17,063 nt of DNA, taken from contig JANMSE010000177.1 of assembly GCA_031389045.1 (NCBI GenBank), forward strand, positions 1 through 17,063. Reading direction: 5' to 3'. The notes beneath the pieces were generated by a model that was not told where the DNA came from, did no database searches, and saw only the letters and a list, made by a program, of their open reading frames with translations. The position numbers and the translations under genes are program-made. This stretch comes from JABFSC01 sp031389045 (GTDB lineage: Bacteria; Desulfobacterota; Binatia; Bin18). Below, piece by piece: positions 8,303-13,823 of this stretch (its first letter is position 1; each line of letters begins with the position of its first letter).

Positions 8303-9421
8303 CTACCCCCGCGCCCCACCCTTTTGCTGCCACGCCCGGCCCATCGCGTCGGCGGAGAGAATCGCATCGGCGACCATATCGGCGGTGACAGTGAACGGTT
8401 CGTTGTGGATCGTCTCCCCTTCCGCCGTCGCACGCGTGGCGATCTGCTCCAGCATTGGCCGTGGCAAATCCGTCAGTCCAATTTCGGCCAGGGTGATCGG
8501 CAGTCCTACCGAGGTGGAGAACGCCAGCACCGGATCAATCACCGACCGCGGCTTCCCTTCCAACACGAGTTGGGTCATCAACCCATACGCGACTTTCTCC
8601 CCATGATAATAGGGGTGCGTCGGAGAAGCCGCCGTCAAACCATTATGCACGGCATGCGCCGCCGCGAGACCGGACGACTCAAACCCCAGCCCGGACAGCA
8701 ACGTATTGGCCTCGACCAGGCGTTCCAATGCCGGAGTCACAACTTGTGTCTGCACCGCGCGCAACGCGTCGGGTCCATCTTCAAGGAGAATGTTGTAGCA
8801 CAGGTTCGCGAGCATCTCGGCGCTGCGCGTCGAGCGGCCACCGCGCATATTTTGCACATGCCCGTCCACACACGTCTTGGCCTCGAACCATGTCGCCAGC
8901 GCGTCACCCATCCCCGCCACCAGCAAGCGTGGGGGCGCCATCGCGACCACTTGCGTATCCACCAGCACCAGATCGGGATTGCGACGGTAGAAGCGGTATT
9001 CCTGAAACACCCCTTCCTCGGTATAGATCACAGAAAGTGCGCTACATGGCGCATCACTCGAGGCAATCGTCGGACAGTTGACGATGGGCAGGTTGAGATC
9101 GTCCGCCACAGCGCGGGCGGCATCCAGGACTTTGCCGCCGCCGGCACCAATCACAATGCGACTCTTATTGGTCCGCCCCGAAGTCTTAATGCGCTCAATC
9201 TCCACGTATGAACATTCGCCACCAAATTCGTGAACCGCATGGGCAATGCCAGACTCACTGAGATATTTTTGCCATACTTCGCCGAGTAGACGGATCGCGC
9301 TCTTCCCAGCTACGATCAGGGCCGGACCTTCAAGGCCCAGTCGTTTCATTTCTTGACCCAATGCCGCGGTGGCGTTTTTCCCTTGGACGTAGTGACTCGG
9401 TGCCGAAAAGGCTGCAAGCAT
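8303..9421 (-). CDS. gldA: Glycerol dehydrogenase, iron-containing alcohol dehydrogenase superfamily
   Basis: A 372-residue cytoplasmic enzyme, the usual length for GldA. The ATG at 9421 follows a strong AAGGAGGAAT ribosome binding site; a longer reading from 9505 would run through the promoter. The nucleotide-binding GAGGGKVLD motif lies at ~92-100. The segment TIASSDAPCSALSVIYTEEG (~118-137) is characteristic of GldA. Metal ligands are visible as Asp173 (GMGDALATWFEA), His256 (AAAHAVHNG) and His273 (HPYYHGEKVAYG), with positions almost equal to those of the Bacillus enzyme. The reaction is NAD-dependent oxidation of glycerol to dihydroxyacetone, or of related vicinal diols and small alcohols. 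It is divergent from the monooxygenase operon. A part in oxidising a monooxygenase product is possible but unproven. Confidence 0.88.
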   Translation of the reverse strand: MLAAFSAPSHYVQGKNATAALGQEMKRLGLEGPALIVAGKSAIRLLGEVWQKYLSESGIAHAVHEFGGECSYVEIERIKTSGRTNKSRIVIGAGGGKVLDAARAVADDLNLPIVNCPTIASSDAPCSALSVIYTEEGVFQEYRFYRRNPDLVLVDTQVVAMAPPRLLVAGMGDALATWFEAKTCVDGHVQNMRGGRSTRSAEMLANLCYNILLEDGPDALRAVQTQVVTPALERLVEANTLLSGLGFESSGLAAAHAVHNGLTAASPTHPYYHGEKVAYGLMTQLVLEGKPRSVIDPVLAFSTSVGLPITLAEIGLTDLPRPMLEQIATRATAEGETIHNEPFTVTADMVADAILSADAMGRAWQQKGGARG

Positions 9422-9452
9422 AAATTCCTCCTTAGAATTCAGAAACGCGGGC

Positions 9453-9482
9453 AGTATAGACAAAGACCAATCTGTCCAGCAA
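9453..9482 (-). promoter_or_regulatory. Sigma-70-type promoter of gldA
   Basis: On the minus strand TTGCTG (9482-9477) is separated by 18 bases from TATACT (9458-9453). Transcription would start near 9446, giving a short leader of about 25 bases that contains the strong ribosome binding site of gldA. Confidence 0.55.
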
Positions 9483-9508
9483 GCAAGGGCTTTGAATGCT
9501 GACAACCC

Positions 9509-9540
9509 TTGACACTCACAGCGGTTTCATTCCATATAGG
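9509..9540 (+). promoter_or_regulatory. Weak promoter candidate for the monooxygenase operon
   Basis: A perfect -35 hexamer TTGACA lies at 9509-9514, but the best -10-like hexamer TATAGG (9535-9540) is 20 bases away, longer than usual, so an activator may be needed or another promoter is used. A GGGGG/CCCCC hairpin with an 11-base loop follows in the leader (9557-9577). Confidence 0.25.
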
Positions 9541-9635
9541 GCGTACATTATTCTCCGGGGGAAAACGCGGCTCCCCCACAAGAGGCGGAAAGACAGACGA
9601 GAGCAATTGGTAAAGTGGAGATCAGGTCATCTCAC

Positions 9636-10268
9636 ATGCACGTGGCAAAGCGCGGATTCTTCCGCATGGTACTACTCATAATGGCTGGCATGATTGGCGC
9701 GACTGGCACGATTGGGATAATGGCAGCGACCGCATGGGCACATCGAGACCGAGGGCCTGACGACCCCTGTCGTAAAACCATCGGCGCGTCGCTTCTTCAC
9801 ATGACGCTGTATCAGCCTCATTTTGATCCCGATGCGGAGTATTGCGAAGAGCTTCCTCGCGCGGGCAAAACCGTCGTGGTGGTCGATGTCACCGAGGGCG
9901 AACTGCGACAAGCACCGATCAGCGTCGAAGTGGTAGCGGTCAATGCCGCGGGTGAGTCGCGCACGGTCCTCTCGCTTCCTCCCCAGGTCTACCCACGCGG
10001 CATCGCGGATTCCGAAATGGTCTTTGATGAGGGCAACAACTACCTGGCGCGAGTCACTGTTGACCTGGGGGCTGGAAAAGAACCGCAATTGCTGGCATTT
10101 CCTATTCTCGTGACCGCGTGGTATGTAGCAATGGTCAAGCCAGCGCTGCTGGTGGTGGGAGTGCTGGCATTCATCGGTATTTCCTTTATTCGCTATCACA
10201 TCACTTCGCGGCAGCAAGAATCTTCCGTAGGCAAAGTTAAAGTACGCCGAGTAGCACATTCAAAGTAA
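9636..10268 (+). CDS. Membrane-anchored periplasmic protein heading the CuMMO operon (PmoD/AmoD-like candidate)
   Basis: 210 residues from the ATG at 9636; a GTG at 9615 would add seven residues, and neither start has a strong ribosome binding site. Residues ~11-35 form a signal sequence ending in TAWA, so the mature protein would begin with His36 (HRDRGPDDPC). A periplasmic, beta-rich domain (~36-157) carries Cys45, Met56, His62 and Cys70, possible copper ligands. One transmembrane helix (~165-185) follows, with a short basic tail in the cytoplasm. The architecture (signal, small periplasmic domain with Cys/Met, single C-terminal anchor) and the place 12 bp before pmoC match PmoD/AmoD-type accessory proteins, which bind copper and support the monooxygenase. 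I base this on architecture and context rather than certain homology, so I give no symbol. Confidence 0.6.
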   Translation: MHVAKRGFFRMVLLIMAGMIGATGTIGIMAATAWAHRDRGPDDPCRKTIGASLLHMTLYQPHFDPDAEYCEELPRAGKTVVVVDVTEGELRQAPISVEVVAVNAAGESRTVLSLPPQVYPRGIADSEMVFDEGNNYLARVTVDLGAGKEPQLLAFPILVTAWYVAMVKPALLVVGVLAFIGISFIRYHITSRQQESSVGKVKVRRVAHSK

Positions 10269-10280
10269 GGAGGGACAGAT

Positions 10281-11135
10281 ATGGCTCAATCACAAGCAGT
10301 CCAGCGTGCGCCAAAGGAGAACGGGCACAGCGCGACTGGCACAACGTTAGTCAACCCGACCGACTGGATGGTCGGATGGAAGCCGTTGTTCTGGAGTTGC
10401 GGGATCATCATGGCGGCAAACGTCTTCCTGTGGTTCTGGAACTACATGTACATGTTCACGGCGGGTCTCAACTCAGCGAGCGCGGAATTCACCTACTATT
10501 ACCGCTCGCTCTTCTGGGGCGAAGTCATCTCTTTGGGTATCTTCACCGGTATCTGGTTTGGCTGGTTGATTAAGACTGGACGAGCGATGGTCGGGAAACC
10601 TTGCGAACGCTCCGAAGAAGTCCGACGGATTGCAATTTTGTGGAGCCTGGTGGGAGCCACCAGCCTCACGGTGTATCTGATGGCCAGCTTCTGGCCGAAC
10701 TGGGACGGCTCGTGGCATCAGACCATGGTGCGCGATACGGCGCTCACCCCCACCCACATCCCGATGTTCTACTTCTTCTTCCCGCTGTCCGTCACCCTCG
10801 CGGTCGGGACGTACATATACGGCAGATTTCGTATTCCTGCTCTGTATTCCGCCGACAAAGGATTCCCCTGGTCGTTTTTCTTGCTCATTAGTGCTGCCGT
10901 GCTCGAATGTATGACGGTAGCGGCCAATGAATGGGGCCATAGTCTGTGGATTTCCGAAGAGATTTTCTCGGTGCCGTTCCACTGGCCGTTTGTCGTATAC
11001 GGGTGGTTAGCCAGCGGTATGTTCGCGGTGTGGGGCGAGACCATCCTCCGCCTGTTCGAGATTGAAAAAGCGGAAGAGGCTTCGCTGACTGGCACCTCGA
11101 CGTCGTTCCAACAGCAAGCAGCGGTGACGGACTAA
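10281..11135 (+). CDS. pmoC: Copper membrane monooxygenase subunit C
   Basis: 284 residues, normal for PmoC/AmoC, with AAGGAGGGA ahead of the ATG. Integral inner-membrane subunit with about six helices. Both metal sites known from methanotroph PmoC are intact with exact spacing: Asp142, His146, His159 (in NWDGSWHQ and TPTHI; family spacing 4 and 13) and Asn216, His220, His234 (in NEWGHSLW and VPFHWPF; spacing 4 and 14). The latter is the CuD site proposed close to the active centre. PmoC assembles with PmoA and PmoB into a trimer of heterotrimers that hydroxylates methane, ammonia or short alkanes with O2. The substrate cannot be decided from these residues. It is the second gene of the operon and is followed by a hairpin before pmoA. 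Confidence 0.95.
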   Translation: MAQSQAVQRAPKENGHSATGTTLVNPTDWMVGWKPLFWSCGIIMAANVFLWFWNYMYMFTAGLNSASAEFTYYYRSLFWGEVISLGIFTGIWFGWLIKTGRAMVGKPCERSEEVRRIAILWSLVGATSLTVYLMASFWPNWDGSWHQTMVRDTALTPTHIPMFYFFFPLSVTLAVGTYIYGRFRIPALYSADKGFPWSFFLLISAAVLECMTVAANEWGHSLWISEEIFSVPFHWPFVVYGWLASGMFAVWGETILRLFEIEKAEEASLTGTSTSFQQQAAVTD

Positions 11136-11165
11136 GGCCGGAAGGCAGAGGCCCGCAAGCAGAAA

Positions 11166-11197
11166 GCAGACGCGGAAATTAACAACTCCGCGTCTGC
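11166..11197 (+). terminator. Hairpin between pmoC and pmoA, possible attenuator
   Basis: GCAGACGCGGA (11166-11176) and its exact complement (11187-11197) form a perfect 11-bp stem with a 10-base loop, followed by ATTTTC. The T run is short, so termination would be partial. A terminator or processing hairpin between the C and A genes is known for ammonia monooxygenase operons, where it makes amoC transcripts more abundant. Confidence 0.55.
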
Positions 11198-11201
11198 ATT
11201 T

Positions 11202-11229
11202 TCAAGCCTCAAGCCTCAAGCCTCAAGCC
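11202..11229 (+). repeat. Tandem heptamer TCAAGCC x4
   Basis: Four perfect head-to-tail copies of a 7-base unit, followed by a partial fifth (TC), lie between the hairpin and the pmoA ribosome binding site. Such a run could change in copy number by slippage. Confidence 0.9.
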
Positions 11230-11270
11230 TCACGTCGCAAATTCTCAAATTCTCATTTGAAGGACAACAA

Positions 11271-12074
11271 ATGGCAGCAAGCACGACCACGATTACCGAC
11301 ATCGCCGGTGCAGCCGAGCGACAAAAACGGCTCGAACTCAAAGCCCTCTTAGAGAAGAAGTACAAGTGGATTGATCGCAAGTGGGACATCGTCTTCTGGA
11401 TCACCGCAGCCTTCGTCGTCGCCGGCGCGGCGGATATTACTAGGCTGTTATTCGCGGGCGATTGGGACTTCTGGACTGACTGGAAAGATTCGCAATGGTG
11501 GCCGGTAGTCACTGCCTTTGCCACCATCATCATTCCGTCCGCATTGCAATATATTCAGTGGACGGCGTGGCGGTTCCCCACTGGCGCGACGTACACCTCA
11601 GTTTGCTTCTTTCTCGCCGCCTGGGTGGGACGCTATTTCAACTGGCACCTAGCCCAAGCCTATCCGATGAACTTTGTGTGGCCCGTCTCGACGATATGCG
11701 CGGGGATTATTCTAGACTGGACACTGATGAAGACAAAGAGTTTCCTGATTACGTCCTTCGTCGGCGCGCATCTCTGGGCGGTGCTGGTGTGGGCGTACAA
11801 TTACGTTCCGCTGGCTCCGTTCCTCCAACCGGCGATGTTCATGGACCACGTGCTCACCGTCGCGGACATTCAAGGCATTGTGTACATCCGCTCACAGACG
11901 CCGGAATACTTGCGACTGATCGAACGGGGCGCGCTCCGGAGTTTCTTGGGTGAGACGCAGTATGTGTCTCTCGCGTTCGGCGGGACGGCCGCTTTTTTCG
12001 GCTACTGGATCGGCCAATTCATTGGACGGTATCTGGCCGTGTGGCCGATCAGACGTTACATCAAGACCCTGTGA
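11271..12074 (+). CDS. pmoA: Copper membrane monooxygenase subunit A
   Basis: 267 residues, in the usual range for PmoA/AmoA, with AAGGA upstream of the ATG. A charged cytoplasmic N-terminus (~1-38) precedes about seven membrane helices. GDWDFWTDW at residues 63-71 is the diagnostic PmoA/AmoA motif targeted by universal primers, followed by WWPVV. YFNWHLAQAYPMNFVWP (~125-141) is a second conserved block. The subunit packs against PmoC in the inner membrane and shapes the substrate cavity. The N-terminus is rich in Ala/Thr and Lys/Glu and looks family-specific. Whether this is a methane, ammonia or alkane type needs a tree. The next gene begins 7 bp after the stop. Confidence 0.95.
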   Translation: MAASTTTITDIAGAAERQKRLELKALLEKKYKWIDRKWDIVFWITAAFVVAGAADITRLLFAGDWDFWTDWKDSQWWPVVTAFATIIIPSALQYIQWTAWRFPTGATYTSVCFFLAAWVGRYFNWHLAQAYPMNFVWPVSTICAGIILDWTLMKTKSFLITSFVGAHLWAVLVWAYNYVPLAPFLQPAMFMDHVLTVADIQGIVYIRSQTPEYLRLIERGALRSFLGETQYVSLAFGGTAAFFGYWIGQFIGRYLAVWPIRRYIKTL

Positions 12075-12081
12075 GGTCGCT

Positions 12082-12474
12082 ATGACATACAGCACGCAAT
12101 TGAAGCCCCCCCCACCGTCCTCGCTATGCCAACGACGATGGGGGATCACCGCCGCGGTCCTCGCCGCCATCGTTATGCTGCCGACAGTGGCATTCGCGCA
12201 TGGAGGCATGGGACCTGACGAGCTCGGTCCTCCGATTATGACCGCTGGAGCGATTGGTTTCGTCAGTTATTGGCTCGTCATGCTCTTTTGGCCCGCGGCA
12301 AAAGAAGATGATTCAGCCATTGGCACGAACGGACGCAACGTCTCCCCGACTGCACGTCGCCCACACAAACGCTCCGCTCGCGTGAAGCAAATTCCGCGGT
12401 TACGTAAAATAGCGGGAGGGACCGGACAGTTCGACAGCGACCAACACATAAGAAGGAAGGCAAGTGATGGCTAG
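12082..12474 (+). CDS. Small two-helix membrane protein between pmoA and pmoB
   Basis: 130 residues. GAGG six bases before the ATG at 12082 supports the start, which lies 7 bp after the pmoA stop; its end overlaps the pmoB start by 8 bases, so translation is probably coupled. A Pro-rich N-terminus precedes a signal-type helix (~20-38) ending VAFA. The mature chain would begin His40-Gly-Gly-Met (HGGMGPDELGPP), then a membrane helix (~52-71, rich in Phe/Trp) and a long basic Arg/Lys-rich tail (~85-130) in the cytoplasm. I do not recognise the family. A gene at this position is not part of the standard pmoCAB arrangement. The mature N-terminal His and Met suggest copper binding next to the monooxygenase; that is inference. 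The low-complexity tail may be a poorly conserved extension. Confidence 0.7.
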   Translation: MTYSTQLKPPPPSSLCQRRWGITAAVLAAIVMLPTVAFAHGGMGPDELGPPIMTAGAIGFVSYWLVMLFWPAAKEDDSAIGTNGRNVSPTARRPHKRSARVKQIPRLRKIAGGTGQFDSDQHIRRKASDG

Positions 12475-13714
12475 ACGGTTTTCAACACTCCTCCTGGCGA
12501 TGGCTTTGACGACCATTGTCAGCGCCCCTAAGGTTTTCGCCCACGGTGAAGCTGGGGACGAACCCTTTCTCAAGAACATGACCACGGCGTTCTACGACGT
12601 CTCCATATCACCCACGGAAGTCGAAGTTGGACAACCGGTCACGGTCACCGGCACGGTCAAGATTCTGGAAACGTGGCCGCATACGCTGGATACCCCAGAG
12701 ATGGCGGCGTTGGTTCCGGTGGTGCCAGGTCCAGTGTTCGTAATGAAAGATCGCACCATTAACGATCAAGCCTCGGTCGGTTCCTTCTTCGCCGAAAAAG
12801 GTGGCATCTACCAGTTCAAGATGACCCTGTTAGGAAAAGAGCCCGGAAAGTGGCACGTCCATCCCGGGCTGGCCGTGAGTGGCACCGGCACCCTCGTCGG
12901 TCCCGGTGAATGGGTCACGGTGAAGCCCAGCGCGACGCCATTCGCATTCGAAGTGAAGCTCCTTGATGGACAAACCATCAATTTACATACCTACCAGGGA
13001 CCGTTCGTGTGGTGGTGGTCCTTTGTTGGATTTCTGCTGGGCATGGCCTGGATGATCTACTGGACGTTCACCAAACGGACAGTGACCAATCTCGCGGTCA
13101 CCATGCAATTGCCGGTCAACGACGATGGCCCGGATATTGGTCTCATCACCCCACGTGACCATTTCTGGATGAATGTCATCGCCGGTCTTACAATTCTGTT
13201 ACTGGTCGTAGGCTGGACCTACGCAGGCACCAAATACCCGGTTCGTTGGCCGCAACAGACCGACTGGATCACGCCACGCTTCATTTCTTCGGGAGATGTG
13301 ATGGCGGAAGTGCACACCAACGGCGCAACCTACGATGATACGACCGACACCTTAACCATGAAAATGCAGGTCAAGAATGTCGCGGATAGCGCTCTGACTT
13401 TGAACCGCACTGTGATCGGGATGGCGACGTTCGTACCGGGTGGAAAAGAGGAAGAGGCGAAAGCTGGACCTACGGATTTCGTCGGACCCCTCAAAGTGGA
13501 ACCAGCGGAGCCGATCGCGCCAGGCGAAACAAAAGACCTGACCGTGACGATCACGAGCAGTATCTTCAGCACCGCACGATTGATCCCCCTCAACGACCCA
13601 CAACAGTTTGTCGCGGCGCTCTTACGCTTCGAGAACGTCCAAGGTGCTCAACAACTGGTCACCGTGCGTTCGGGTGTCGTCCCGACGATATTCCGTGGAC
13701 AGTTCCTCCCCTAG
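12467..13714 (+). CDS. pmoB: Copper membrane monooxygenase subunit B
   Basis: 415 residues, typical for PmoB. The ATG at 12467 is placed by AAGGAAGG six bases upstream, preferred over the GTG at 12464. A signal peptide ending in VFA exposes His26 as the mature N-terminus. His26, His130 and His132 (WHVHP) have exactly the spacing of His33, His137 and His139 of the Methylococcus CuB site. The residues matching the second, bis-His site appear to be Ala41 and a non-His near 65, so that variable site is absent. The N-terminal cupredoxin domain (~35-175) is followed by two membrane helices (~180-201 and ~235-253) and a second periplasmic cupredoxin-like domain (~265-415). It is the soluble, periplasm-facing subunit of the complex. 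A strong terminator follows. Confidence 0.95.
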   Translation: MARRFSTLLLAMALTTIVSAPKVFAHGEAGDEPFLKNMTTAFYDVSISPTEVEVGQPVTVTGTVKILETWPHTLDTPEMAALVPVVPGPVFVMKDRTINDQASVGSFFAEKGGIYQFKMTLLGKEPGKWHVHPGLAVSGTGTLVGPGEWVTVKPSATPFAFEVKLLDGQTINLHTYQGPFVWWWSFVGFLLGMAWMIYWTFTKRTVTNLAVTMQLPVNDDGPDIGLITPRDHFWMNVIAGLTILLLVVGWTYAGTKYPVRWPQQTDWITPRFISSGDVMAEVHTNGATYDDTTDTLTMKMQVKNVADSALTLNRTVIGMATFVPGGKEEEAKAGPTDFVGPLKVEPAEPIAPGETKDLTVTITSSIFSTARLIPLNDPQQFVAALLRFENVQGAQQLVTVRSGVVPTIFRGQFLP

Positions 13715-13720
13715 TTCCTG

Positions 13721-13753
13721 AGGCGGGAAGCCCAACTTCCCGCCTTTCTTTTT
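13721..13753 (+). terminator. Strong rho-independent terminator of the pmo operon
   Basis: GGCGGGAAG (13722-13730) and its exact complement (13736-13744) with a 5-base loop are followed directly by TTTCTTTTT. It begins 7 bases after the pmoB stop and sets the multicopper oxidase apart as a separate transcription unit. Confidence 0.9.
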
Positions 13754-13762
13754 CCCACTGTG

Positions 13763-13790
13763 GTAGGGGCGAATGATTATTCGCCCCTAC
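13763..13790. repeat. Perfect 12-bp palindromic repeat, dispersed-repeat type
   Basis: GTAGGGGCGAAT (13763-13774), loop GATT, then its exact complement (13779-13790). There is no T run after it, so it is not a second terminator. GTAGGGGCGAAT-type palindromes are known as dispersed repeats in many environmental genomes; that this copy belongs to them is inference. Confidence 0.6.
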
Positions 13791-13823
13791 TTCACACCAT
13801 AACCATTAATCCCTCTCCCCCCA

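Noticed and set aside
8324..9211. Plus-strand open frame of 295 codons opposite gldA
   Set aside because: The minus strand carries a clear GldA with all metal ligands; the plus-strand product is Arg/His-rich with no domain.
11202..11229. Short tandem repeats considered as a CRISPR array
   Set aside because: The units are 7 bases with no spacers; no array-like repeat-spacer pattern is present anywhere in the window.
13763..13790. Palindrome considered as a second terminator
   Set aside because: It lacks a T run and follows a complete terminator by only ten bases.
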